In this document: positions 43,695 to 54,164 of the stretch, in pieces
How positions within the stretch are numbered: position 1 is the first letter of the stretch
Layout: each line of letters opens with the position of its first letter
NCBI GenBank assembly: GCA_038380435.1
Contig: JAWZYU010000010.1
Coordinates: 48,084,135 to 48,148,134 of the forward strand
DNA length: 64,000 bases
Direction: 5' to 3'
DNA from: Ryuthela nishihirai
Taxonomy: Eukaryota; Arthropoda; Arachnida; Araneae; Heptathelidae
The notes under the pieces: generated by a model
Seen by the model: only the letters and a program-made list of their open reading frames with translations
The model's database searches: none
What the model was told of the DNA's origin: nothing
Program-made: the position numbers and the translations under genes

Positions 43695-44115
43695 AAATTC
43701 AAAGAATGAGCAATAAATTCAGTATAAGAATAGCACCCGACCTGAACAAGAAAATAAAAAAGTACACCCCAAACATCAAACAAGAAAAAAATATATACAA
43801 AGAAAATGGAAAAATTTATAAAGTAATAAGTGAATAAAAAAAATAATACATTAGAGAAACAGGGAGAACACTAGAAACAAGAATATAAGAATACAAAGCT
43901 GCAATGAAAAGCACACAAAATAAAACATTGCTGAACACACGTAGAAAACACTAATCATAAAATAGGCTGGAATACAATAACAATAATTAAAAAAAGGAAA
44001 AATTCATTCATAATAAAACAGAAGGATTACAAATACAATCAACAGATGATTCCATGAACGATGTGTAAGGAATTCTTTTACCCAAAACCTGGCAACTACT
44101 TCTTCAAAAGAAAGA
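43695..44115 (+). pseudogene. Penelope-like retroelement GIY-YIG endonuclease remnant
   Basis: In one frame 43835-43965 gives YIRETGRTLETRI then a stop and EYKAAM, very like the YIGETGR-type core and following RIKEHKAAM-type segment of Penelope-like GIY-YIG domains. In a second frame NTNHKIGWNTITIIKKRKNSF follows, matching the usual downstream block containing a conserved His and a KKEK-type stretch. Upstream IYKENGKIYKV fits the expected entry to the domain. Several stops and at least one frameshift make it dead. In active elements this endonuclease nicks target DNA. No RT domain is visible upstream in the window. Confidence 0.6.
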
Positions 44116-44894
44116 AAGTTGCAACAAAGTTGCAAGCTCCTCGGATGAAGACTCCAGTCAGGGGTCGAAAAAAAAAAAATGTTGGGATATTTACTCACAA
44201 GTGAATCTATTTGTCTTAAGCTTCAACGTATATTAATCTCCATTTCATGATCTCGCTGGCTAAGTTGCATGCAATTTCGGAATTATATATTCTTTAACAT
44301 TCTATTCGTTTTGCTTAAATAAATTAGCAGACCTAAATTAGCAGATTCCGAAGAACCTAGAACAGGTGAAGAATTGACTGCAAAACTTCCCTTTGGAAGA
44401 AGGGAGTTTTGATCCCATGAGCTGCTGATAGCACAATTTGGTGCTTTAACTATCTAAGCCTGTCTATTTCCATTTTAAGTTCTACAGTACTTTGTCTTGT
44501 GAGTTACTCTAATTGAACTGATTACTGGTAGCGTTAAATATGCTTGTTATTCTATAATATATATATATATTTCTGCGAACACTTGCTGGATCTAATTCCT
44601 AAAAGTCATATGGCAGCACATACCTCAGGATCGCATAAATAAATTTATAGTCTGAATTGTTGAGAAGATGAAGGATTGGGAGATAACTCCGACGGTAAGA
44701 GTTCAAGACATATTTCAATGTGGGCCTGGAATCATAATTAACTCTCAATGGTAGATTTAGAGGTAGGAAACCGAGGGGACTTCCTGGGGAGCACTAGGCT
44801 TAAGCGATCTGCACAAATCATGCATTCAAAATTCAACAAATGGAGGTTACAGAGAAAGTCACAACCGCTCATCACCTATTGGTCAGAGAATGAC
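44116..44894. other. AT-rich stretch, nothing recognised
   Basis: No supported element or gene between the Penelope-like remnant and the array. Confidence 0.45.
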
Positions 44895-45605
44895 AATGTC
44901 AATTCCTGGCGAAATTCAACTCTTGTGCTAAATCTTCATGGTAACTTCTGGCAAAACTCAACTCTTCTGTTAAACCTTCATATCAGCTTCTGGTAAAACT
45001 CAACTCTTCTGCTAAATCTTCATGTCAATTTCTGGCAAAACTCAACTCTTCTGCTAAATCTTCATGTCAATTTCTGGCAAAACTCAACTCTTCTGCTAAA
45101 TCTTCATGTCAATTTCTGGCAAAACTCAACTCTTCTGCTAAATCTTCATGTCAATTTCTGGCCAAACTCAACTCTTCTGCTAAATCTTCATGTCAATTTC
45201 TGGCAAGATTAAACTCTTCTGCTAAATCTTCATGTTAACTTCTGACAAAATTCAACTCCTCTGCAAAATCTTCATGTAAACTATTGGCAAAACTCAACTC
45301 TTCTATTACTCTTCGCATCAACTCCTGGCGAAATTCAACTCTTCCGCTAATCTTCATGTTAACTCCCAGAAAAATCAACTGTTCAGCTAAATCTTCATGT
45401 CAACTCCTGTCAGAACTCAACTCTTAATCTTCGTGTCAACTCCTGGCGAAACTCAAATCTTCTGCAAAATCTTCATGTAAACCTCTGGCAAAACTCCATT
45501 TTTCTATTAATCTGTGTGTCAACTCATGACAAAACTCAACTCTTCGACAATATCTCCATGCAACTCCTGGCAGAACTCTTCTGCTAAATCTTCACTATGC
45601 CGCTA
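44895..45605. repeat. 42-bp tandem array (~17 copies)
   Basis: The unit contains CTCAACTCTTCTGCTAAATC and TTCATGTCAATTTCTGGCAA. Units 3-7 (about 44995-45200) are nearly identical; units drift towards the right end. Confidence 0.95.
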
Positions 45606-46184
45606 ATTTCTGGAATAATTCACGAAGAATTGATTCCTTTACAAATAATTCGGCTATATAGCATATATGGGGGTGTTCGTTTTAAAAGAGAATTAATTTT
45701 TTTTAATTTTCCATCTTTAATGTCATCTAAAAGAGGAACTAATCCAACTAATGGATGATTGGAAAACTGCAAATTGTAATATTTCATTACCACTTATGCA
45801 ATAAAAAGTAATTTTTCATATATCTCTTAAAGCAAAATAGTTGCGTTTTCCGACGTTGCCTGATGCTAAGGGAGACAAATCACTGCTGCCTATGCAAACC
45901 TCTTAATTATCACACTCTACTACAAAATTCCAAATTTCTAGCATAAATAGATCGTGTGTAATATTCCTTACAACTTTTGCAGTTCTCAAGTTTTTCCGCC
46001 ACCAGAGGGAACTATTCAAAATTTGAGAGGTCCTGAAAAAGAGAGTCATAGTATTTCATCATACCTATCCAACTCAAAGAAAGCAAAAAATTTCGATATA
46101 TGTCGTCAGACCGACCTACAGATTAAAAAGTGGCAGCGTGAAACGAACAAAAGTGAAAACGATCTAAAAATTCCCAATTTCTAA
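45606..46184. other. Spacer, nothing recognised
   Basis: A 76-codon frame at 45954-46184 has no recognisable domain. Confidence 0.45.
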
Positions 46185-46443
46185 CCCGTTCTTGCCTTCG
46201 ATCAGAAAGAGGACATCAATGGGCTTAGAAAGGCCAACGTCCGTCGGAAGGGCCATTAAGCCACACTCTTTACCCGTTAAAAAACACCCTGTATGGCCTT
46301 AACTAACGACCTTCTTTCTCTTAACAGTTGTCTAGTGAGATCCCTCCCTCAAGCCTTCTCTGAGCCCTTGGGGTCCTTGTGACCGGGCCTTTTAGCCCTT
46401 TGTGTGCAAATAAAGTGCCTCTCTGAGGTACAACAACACAACC
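46185..46443 (+). mobile_element. SINE-A, old, head missing
   Basis: Begins near GATCAGAAAGAGGACATCAA and runs to GAGGTACAACAACACAACC. Confidence 0.85.
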
Positions 46444-46970
46444 TAGATTACAGTAATTCTCTCTTGTAAGCAATAAAACTAACAAATCTGAGTGATGATT
46501 ATTCTCATTAGGGAAACATCATATTTCCTTGATGATAAACATAAATAATTCGTTTATAATAATAATAATCCTCATGAGTAGCAGTAATAAAAATGACAAC
46601 GATGCTATCCCTCCGCTAACGAGCGGAGAAGAGACCGAACTATTTATAGGAAATCATTGTGTTGCCATCTATCTTTCACCAAATGTTTTGTTTGTCGTTC
46701 TGACTGTTCTTCGGAGGTGAGCGATGGCGAAAGAGAGGTTATTTCTTTGCAGCAATTATCAGCGGAAGATAAACGTTTTCCAATGGCTTCCGAAGAAGAA
46801 TGACCGAGAAATACGATAACAACGATCATTGCAACGCACCGTCTCCTCTGGGAAACAATGGGATAAGAAGATGCAATGGAATGAAACCTAGCTAACACTA
46901 ACTATTGTACGCTTAAACGATTATTATTCACCTTGTGGAACAGGTTGTAAAACAATTAAGGGGATATATA
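46444..46970. other. Spacer, nothing recognised
   Basis: No supported element or gene. Confidence 0.45.
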
Positions 46971-46997
46971 TACACTCACCGACCACCTTTCTAGCTA

Positions 46998-48251
46998 CAG
47001 TCGCTCAAAAAAGTATCCGAACACTATGGTTGATTACAGAATTCAGAAAAAATATCTGGCAATGATTTTTTTTAGAAATTAGTGATCTGGCAACCTTCGT
47101 GTCACGTGACACGAAGGTTGCCAGATCACTAATTCCTAAAAAAATCTTTGCCAGATATTTTTTCTGAATTCTGTAATCAACCATGGTGTTCGGATACTTT
47201 TTTGAGCGACTGTAGGTGGTCATATTATTTTGATACTAGATCGTGTGGGTTCATTCACGGAAATATTGAGCGTGTGCAGTTACCGTTCACAGCAAACTGG
47301 AGCGTGTGCAGTAACTGCACACGCTCCAGTTTGCTGTGAACGGTAACTGAAGCGTGTACAGTTGCTGTACACGCTCCAGATATTTTTCCTGAATTTTGTA
47401 ATCACGTGACACGAAGGTTGCCAGATCACTAATTCCTAAAAAAAATCGTTGCCAGATATTTTTTCTGAATTCTGCAATCAACCATAGTGTTCGGATACTT
47501 TTTTGAGCGACTGTAGGTGGTCATATTATTTTGATACTAGATCGTGTGGGCTCACTCACGGAAATATTGAGCGTGTGCAGTTGCTGTACACGCTCCAGAT
47601 ATTTTTCCTGAATTCTGTAATCACGTGACACAAAGGTTGCCAGATCACTAATTTCTAAAAAAATCCTTGCCAGATATTTTTTCTGAATTCTGTAATCAAC
47701 CACGGTGTTCGGATACTTTTTTGAGCGACTGTAGGTGGTCATATTATTTTGATACTAGATCGTGTGGGCTCACTCGCGGAAATATTGAGCGTGTGCAGTT
47801 GCTGTACACGCTCCAGATATTTTTCCTGAATTCTGTAATCACGTGACACGAAGGTTGCCAGATCACTAATTCCTAAAAAAAAATCGTTGAAAGATATTTT
47901 TTCTGAATTCTGTAATCAACCATAGTATTCGGATACTTTTTTGAGCGACTGTAGGTGGTCATATTATTTTGATACTAGATCGTGTGGGCTCACTCACGGA
48001 AATATTGAGCGTGTGCAGTTACCGTTCACAGCAAACTGGAGCGTGTGCAGTAACTGCACACGCTCCAGTTTGCTGTGAACGGTAACTGGAGCGTGTACAG
48101 TTGCTGTACACGCTCCAGATATTTTTCCTGAATTCTGTAATCACGTGACACGAAGGTTGCCAGATCACTAATTTCTAAAAAAATCGTTGCCAGATATTTT
48201 TTCTGAATTCTCTAATCAACCATAGTGTTCGGATACTTTTTTGAGCGACGG
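46998..48251. repeat. Tandem array built from palindromic MITE-P
   Basis: A first MITE-P (46998-47212) is followed by four units starting GGTGGTCATATTATTTTGAT at 47215, 47516, 47734 and 47954, of 301, 218, 220 and about 298 bp. Each unit ends with a MITE-P right half. Units 1 and 4 carry an extra near-perfect palindrome of about 80 bp containing CTGGAGCGTGTGCAGTAACT. TA flanks the array (46996-46997 and 48252-48253), so a single MITE-P insertion was amplified in place. Confidence 0.88.
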
Positions 48252-48738
48252 TACAGTTCCATATTATATCAATAGTAACTCAGATACAGAATTTGTAACT
48301 TCTTGAATAAGGTTTTTATGGAAAAATGTGACTGAAGATAAATATCTCAAGCAAATATTTTTCACTTTCCATTTTCAACAGTATGCGTTCAGTGTTTAAT
48401 GAGTTAAGGAAGCTGGAAATTTTAGCAAGTTTAGCTTATTCTATAAAACATCAAAATTGGATAAAAAATTAATAAAATTATTACGGAAACTTCTAAAAAT
48501 ATTGTTTCAGTTGTCTGTAAAGTTTTGTTTAAAGGTTATTGTTTTAATTTGGTTTTATATTAATTTTTCAGAATAATTTTTAAAGTTGTGCTGTTAAATA
48601 TTCTAATTTTCATAACTCTGTAAATTCCGAGCGAATATTGTTGAAAATCGAGACCGAAATGGATTTGATTGAAATCTTTATATCATCTTTAGTCACATTT
48701 ACTGATGAAAAGATTATTAAAGAAGTTACTAATTGCAG

Positions 48739-49100
48739 TTGTGTTGTTTTACCTCTGAGCGTCAATTTTTTTGCACATCATGGGCTAAAGGACCAGATCA
48801 CAAGAACCCCAAAGGCTTAGAGAAGGTTGGGGAAAGGGACCCATTGGATAGCTGTTAGCAGACAGATGGTAGCCCCCCGTCAAGGTCATCCCTGAGTTCT
48901 GTAACGTGCACAGGGTATGGCTCTTCCGCACACGGCCCCACGGGTTGACGTCCCATCCGAAGGAAGGACGGCGGCCTTTCCAAACCCATCCCTATCTCCT
49001 TTCTCACCAAGATCAAGGTCAAGGTTTAGCGGAGATAAATCTCAACGCTGACCCAGATGGGACTCGAACCTGTTAACTGCAGATTAAGAGCCTGGTGCGC
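48739..49100 (-). mobile_element. SINE-A, old, nested in FB
   Basis: TSD TACTAATTGCAG (48727-48738) and TACTAAGTTCAG (49101-49112), 10 of 12. The outermost part of the head is missing; the copy ends GCCTGGTGCGC. Confidence 0.88.
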
Positions 49101-49213
49101 TACTAAGTTCAGTATCTCAGTTACTATTAACATAGCATGGAACTGTACCTAATAAAGTGATCGCTCAGTGTACAGAAAAAAATCGAGTGTTTTTATATCG
49201 TAACCTTTGGCCC

Positions 49214-49266
49214 GCAAAAAACATGCAAATAGAAAAATGTGGCTCCCTTGAAAAGGTAATTGAGAA
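49214..49266. repeat. 53-bp segment duplicated at 50523-50575
   Basis: GCAAAAAACATGCAAATAGA through AAAAGGTAATTGAGAA is identical at both sites. It is outside any element here but inside a MITE-P at the second site. Confidence 0.9.
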
Positions 49267-49312
49267 GCTCTTATAATAACCTTGATGGTCAATAACATTT
49301 GCTCAATTGGGA

Positions 49313-49713
49313 AGTTTTACCTCTGAGCGGCAGTTTTTGGATCATTTGGCACGCAATGTGCTAAATGACCAGGTCACATGGACCCCGAGAAAGTTGGGGT
49401 GAGACTCGCTGCGCAGCTTAAGAGACAGATGGTAGCCTACCGTCAAGGCCATCCAGCCTGTTCTTTAACGTGCACAGGGGTATGGCTCTCTTATATACGG
49501 AACCACGGCTTTACGTTCCATCTGACTTTCCATTTGACTCTCCAAGTCAATCTGACGTTCCATCTGACTCTCCAAGTCAATCGGTGTCCCCTTTCAGACC
49601 AACGGCAGGGCGGGTTTAGCGTAGATAAATCTCAACTCTGGTCCATGTGGGACTTGAACCTTGCAATTGCAGATTACGAGGCTGGCGCGCTACCAACTGA
49701 ACCACCTCTTCCC
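49313..49713 (-). mobile_element. SINE-A, old, with internal duplication
   Basis: The body contains a near-tandem repeat of CATCTGACTCTCCAAGTCAA (about 49518-49580), and the region after CAGTTTTTGG has an extra GATCATTTGG. The head ends CCACCTCTTCCCC next to SINE-B. Confidence 0.87.
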
Positions 49714-49715
49714 CT

Positions 49716-49925
49716 GTAAAATAAATAAATACCCCCTCAAGCAGCTGCTTGCCACAGAGGTCTGACAGGAGCCTGTCAGTTTATATGCCATAGTAGAAGG
49801 TCTGTTAGGATGGCAGGACCTCTGCAGAAAAAGAACACGAACATCCATTCCTTACCCGGGGCTCGAACCCAGGTCCCTTGAAATCAGTAGCTAAGCGCGC
49901 TAACCCCTTGGCCACGGGACGGTTC
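49716..49925 (-). mobile_element. SINE-B, near full length
   Basis: Landmarks in the order of 24003-24225: AAATAAATAAATACCCCCTC, GCTGCTTGCCACAGAGGTCT, GGATGGCAGGACCTC, GGGGCTCGAACCCAGGTCCC, GGCCACGGGACGG. Confidence 0.88.
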
Positions 49926-50430
49926 GCCTCCTCTGTTCAGTGTTTAAATAATTATTCGTGCTGGAACAGTCAGCATAAACTTTCTAATCACAAGATTTTG
50001 AATCATTCAGTGATTATATAAATGGGTATCAAACCGTTTATTACAGTAACTAGATTTTCAGAAGTTATATATATATTTGTGTCACATTTTTGTTTCAACT
50101 AATTCTAGTATTGCCTTCACATTTATTCTCTGTTTTTACCCAATTACTACGCCATTTTTCCTATTCAAGGAATGCGACATGAATTAAAATTATATTCCGC
50201 GTTTATCAAAATAATTACCCGTACATAATTATAACATATCTAGAACTACATATCTGTACCTTATCTATCTGACTTCAAACAAAAAATTTGCCTTCTAACA
50301 GATACTTATGAAGGAGTGGCTCAGAAAAAGATTTCAGTTCAAACCAGGAACAACCCACAAGTTCAAACCAGGAACAACCCACAAGAACAACCCACAACAA
50401 CCACAACCCACAAGTATATACACAGTCATC
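49926..50430. other. AT-rich spacer with short tandem repeat
   Basis: AGTTCAAACCAGGAACAACC is repeated twice at 50336-50378 and followed by CAACCCACAA-type runs. Confidence 0.55.
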
Positions 50431-50432
50431 TA

Positions 50433-50798
50433 CAGTCGGTCAAAAGAGTATCCAAACACTACGGTTGATTACAGAATTCAAAAAAAATATCTGGCAACTT
50501 TTTTTTTGGAAAATAGTGACCTGCAAAAAACATGCAAATAGAAAAATGTGGCTCCCTTGAAAAGGTAATTGAGAATATCTGGCAACCTTCGTGTCACATC
50601 CGAACACTATGGTTGATTACAGAATTCAAAAAAAAATATCTGGCAACTTTTTTTTGGGAAAATAGTGATCTGGCAACCTTCGTGTCACGTGACACTAAGG
50701 TTGCCAGATCACTATTTTCCAAAAAAAAAGTTGTTGCCAGATATTTTTTTTGAATTCTGTAATCAACCGTAGTGTTCGGATACTTTTTTGACCGACTG
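50433..50798. mobile_element. MITE-P with internal duplication and captured segment
   Basis: TA at 50431-50432 and 50799-50800. Ends CAGTCGGTCAAAAGAGTATC and its inverted counterpart. The left arm is present twice (50433-50518 and 50598-50670), separated by the 53-bp segment 50523-50575 copied from 49214. Confidence 0.85.
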
Positions 50799-50800
50799 TA

Positions 50801-51673
50801 CTCTCTAACTGTAGATGTAATGAGTAGAGGATTCAATGATAAACAAATGCAAATTTGGTTTAAACAATAACTAAAAAAAAGATTTAAATTTATTTAAATT
50901 TTCAAAATCACCATAATTCCACCCCCAGTTAATAAAGGTGGATGAATTCACATTACAATCACGTTATCACATTTCCACTCCACTCGAATAAATTCAATAT
51001 TATAAAGTGACAGTCAAAATATTAAAGAAAAGTGACAACAATCAGATTAATATGAATTAAAATGATTATTCCCTGATTGAAGATTTATCCATAACGAAAA
51101 CGGAGTTCCTCTGGACTACAGTTGTGCACTCGAAAACAATGAACAATTTTTTCGAAAACAGCAGATCGAACACGGGTCCTGTTAGCACGACCACCCCGCA
51201 CCGAATCCCTTCGCCGGCTGAAGCGAGGCAATAACTCAGGCAATCCCGGGAATTCTCTAACACTAGGGACCAATCAGATGCCTTCCTCGGGCAAACAAAA
51301 TGTTTGCAGTTATTTCACAAGTGGAACAGAGTCTTGTTGCCAGATCCCAAAAGTAAAAAAAATGAAATTACTAATATCAATAGGTCCGCGACCTATCACT
51401 ATTATTGTAATGTATATTTTTTTCAAAGACGAAACTACAGCAGAAATTTTTTCTAATACCTGGAGGGGCAATGAAATTGTCCCTTGGTTTTGAACATGTA
51501 AAATTACATTTTCTTCTTATATTTTTTTCACATTTCTTTCTGTTCCGATTTGTTTCCTAAATGTGTACGGAAAATATTACATACTTTAGGAATATTTCAT
51601 TTCTATAATTTGTGTATGAATATTGAGAATAAATCTATTATTATTATACGTATAAGTGTTCTTCTCAGTTTTC
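50801..51673. other. AT-rich stretch with a GC-richer block
   Basis: 51160-51260 is GC-richer (GTGGTCGTGCTAACAGGACC on the minus strand) and could be part of an LTR or untranslated leader, but no boundaries could be set. Confidence 0.4.
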
Positions 51674-52060
51674 GGGCGCCTGAGTTGGTTCAGTCTGCAG
51701 CGCGCCAGGCTCGTAATCTGAATTTCTGAGGTTCGAGAGTGCTGAGGTTTATTTCCGCTAAACGCCCCATATTGTCCTCAGTCAGAAAGGGGACACCGGT
51801 GGGCTTGAATTGGCCGCCGTCCGTCGGATAGGAGCTAGGATAACTATACCCTGTGCACATTAAAGGACACACTGGATGGTCTTGACGAGAGGCTTCCATT
51901 TATCGCCTAACAACTGTTCTCATTCGTTGTTCCCAATTGTCCCCAGTTGAATGTTCTCGGAGTCCTATGGGTCCTTGTTATTTTCACTCATAATGAAGAC
52001 TAAAACCTATTTATCTCACTGTGTGCCAAAAACTGCAGCTCAGAGGTAAAACAAGCCAAT
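51674..52060 (+). mobile_element. SINE-A, old, nearly full length
   Basis: A head with GGTTCAGTCTGCAGCGCGCC and a shortened B-box region; body with GGCCGCCGTCCGTCGGATAG; an extra ATTTTCACTCATAATGAAGA before the terminal part. Confidence 0.85.
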
Positions 52061-52064
52061 ACAA

Positions 52065-52305
52065 AGGAAAGGCCGCCATCAGTCGGGTGGGACGGTATAA
52101 GCCGTGTATCCCTGTGCAGGAATATTCTATAGGCGTTCAAAAACACCCTAGATGGTTTTAGCGCGAAGCTTTCATGTCTCGTCAGCTGTCCAGTGGATGC
52201 TCTTACGGAACCTTCTTCGACTCCTTTGGGTCCTTGTGACTTGTCAGTTAAGTTCACTGTGTGCAAAAAAGTTCTGGTCGGAGGTAAAACAACTCAACCT
52301 TATTT
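52065..52305 (+). mobile_element. SINE-A partial copy in tandem with the previous one
   Basis: Starts mid-body at GGAAAGGCCGCCATCAGTCG and continues to GAGGTAAAACAACTCAACC, head to tail with 51674-52060. Confidence 0.85.
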
Positions 52306-53040
52306 CCCTCAGATAAGTAAACTATCATTGTAAAACAAACTCCAGTATTCGAACATTAAAAACACTATTTCCTAATGGCGCTATCTTACCAAAAGTAAGT
52401 CTACAACACCTACCTCTCCTTCCTAAACGGAATACACATTTTAATCTCATCGACAGACACATTATATCTCCTTCCAAGATAATTATCCGACTCCCCCCAC
52501 CACCACCAACAGAGAAAACCTTCAAAATATATATATATAAAGCACTTAAAATGCAACATTAAATATCTGTACGATAGTAGCTGCTGAACAAGCATTATTT
52601 ATTAACATTTATGCAAGATTAATCTTATAGAATATATTGAATAAGGCAAAATTTTATCATTTAATCCCATGTGCGTAGGGTTCGTAAACGAGAAAGTGTC
52701 TTGACTAAATCCCTTCCTATATAAGTCACCCTCTTGTCTTGAGCCGCTAACCACCTGGGTATTAAGTTTGAGCGACACAGGCTTAGAGTAGATGTAGTCC
52801 CCAGTTACGTTCGATTCTGATATCAGGTATCATGCGGCCAACACTCTGGGTACGGTCACACAGCGAGTGGTTTGAGCTGTTCAACGGTATGAGCTTTTTC
52901 CCAGTAATTGGACACCACCTCCGTTGTTCGTAGTAATTTTCTTCTAAGACGACAGAACGTTTCATAAACGTTGAAAACGCTAAAATTGTTTTCTGTGTGG
53001 CGGTGACTTTGTCGGCTGTTGACACGATTAATATTCACTA
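52306..53040. other. Spacer, nothing recognised
   Basis: A minus-strand frame at 52783-53038 shows no domain I can name. Confidence 0.4.
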
Positions 53041-53490
53041 CTCTACGAAAATATTAGTTTCCGTGTATGCTAATGGTAATTTAACTATGAAGCTATATAA
53101 CTTCTAAAATATGCATTTAATAGGAAAATATGACTGAAGATAAATTAAAGACCTTAACCAAATCTATTTAAAATTCGATTTTCAACAATATTCGTTCCGT
53201 ATTTAAAAAATTATGGTAGATGGAATATTTAACAATAAATAATCCTGTTTTATAAAAATCATTCATAATTGTCTAATACTTAAATAATCATTACGCAAAA
53301 TGCTAAATTTCATGTTTATTTCATGTTGAAAATCGAGATTTAAATAGATTGGCTTATCGTCTTTCATTTTCAGTCACATTTTTCCTTTAAATGCATGTTT
53401 TCGAAGTTACAGAGTTTTGAAGTTAGATTCTCATTGACATAACATGGAAATTGTCTAATATGTTTTGGAGGGCAGTGTCTAATAAGTATG
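53040..53490. mobile_element. FB fold-back MITE, degraded copy
   Basis: Both arms are recognisable: AAGCTATATAACTTCTAAAA near 53092 and, inverted, GAAGTTACAGAGTTTTGAAG near 53411. The outer ends are not preserved. Confidence 0.6.
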
Positions 53491-53535
53491 AAAGTTATTA
53501 TGTCAATGTCTTACACTAGACATGAGAGTTAAACG

Positions 53536-53876
53536 GGCTGGGTTGGGTTGTTTTACCTCTGAGCGGCACTTTTTTGCACACCATGGGCTAAATGGCCAAG
53601 TCACATGGACCCCGAAGGCTCAGAGAAGGTTGGGGGAGGGGACCCACTGGAACAGCTGTTGGGAGACAGATGGTAGCCCCCCGTCAAGGCCATCCAGCGT
53701 GTTCTTTAACGTGCACAGGGTATGGCTCTCCCGCACACGGGGCCACGGCTTAACGTCCCATCCGACGGACGGCGGCCTTTCCAAGCCCATCGGTGTCCCC
53801 TACTGACCGTGGGCAGAGCGGGGAATTTTGCGGAAATAAATCTCAACGCTGACCCAGCTGGGACTCGAACCTGGGA
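53536..53876 (-). mobile_element. SINE-A with truncated head
   Basis: A consensus-like copy running from GGGTTGGGTTGTTTTACC to GGGACTCGAACCTGGGAG, breaking off in the B-box region. TSD GAGAGTTAAACG lies at 53525-53536 and again at about 53926-53937, 48 bases beyond the SINE end. Confidence 0.92.
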
Positions 53877-53925
53877 GCAAAAATGGTATGAACTGCTTCC
53901 AAATGGTTAGAGCTAGAACAGCAAA
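53877..53925. other. Non-SINE filler between SINE-A 5' end and its TSD
   Basis: About 48 bases (starting CAAAAATGGTATGAACTGCT) lie inside the TSD pair but are not SINE. Template switching during insertion is the simplest explanation. Confidence 0.7.
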
Positions 53926-54164
53926 GAGAGTTAAACGAGGTCAACACAACAGCAAAGCATTACAAGAAGTCGCTTGGTGTAGCAAAATTTGAAGGGCGGC
54001 ATGATGGTAATTGGATGAACTTGGTGTAATTTCATCTCAAAATGAATGCTATGAATATAAAATGTAAGGTCTTTAGGTAACTGGTAACGTAGTTTTGAAA
54101 CCCTGTTACTAATAATTTAGCCGACAGTTTATTCCAAATATAAAGGCAACAAAATATGCTCAGT

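Larger units (their letters stand above)
46971..49172. mobile_element. FB fold-back MITE containing the MITE-P array and a SINE-A
   Basis: The left end TACACTCACCGACCACCTTT and right end, inverted, TACACTGAGCGATCACTTTA pair. After the array the left arm resumes with TACAGTTCCATATTATATCA, and the right arm holds the matching inverted TACAGTTCCATGCTATGTTA. Removing the array (about 1,254 bp) and the SINE leaves about 580 bp, the FB size. Confidence 0.8.

Noticed and set aside
51066..51273. Minus-strand GC-richer block as an LTR or coding exon
   Set aside because: TGTTAGAG is a possible LTR start, but no matching end, poly(A) signal or TSD could be set, and the frame has no domain.
52783..53038. 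Transposase-like minus-strand frame
   Set aside because: VTATQKTILAF and following residues looked briefly like a transposase N-terminus, but no second motif or terminal repeat supports it.
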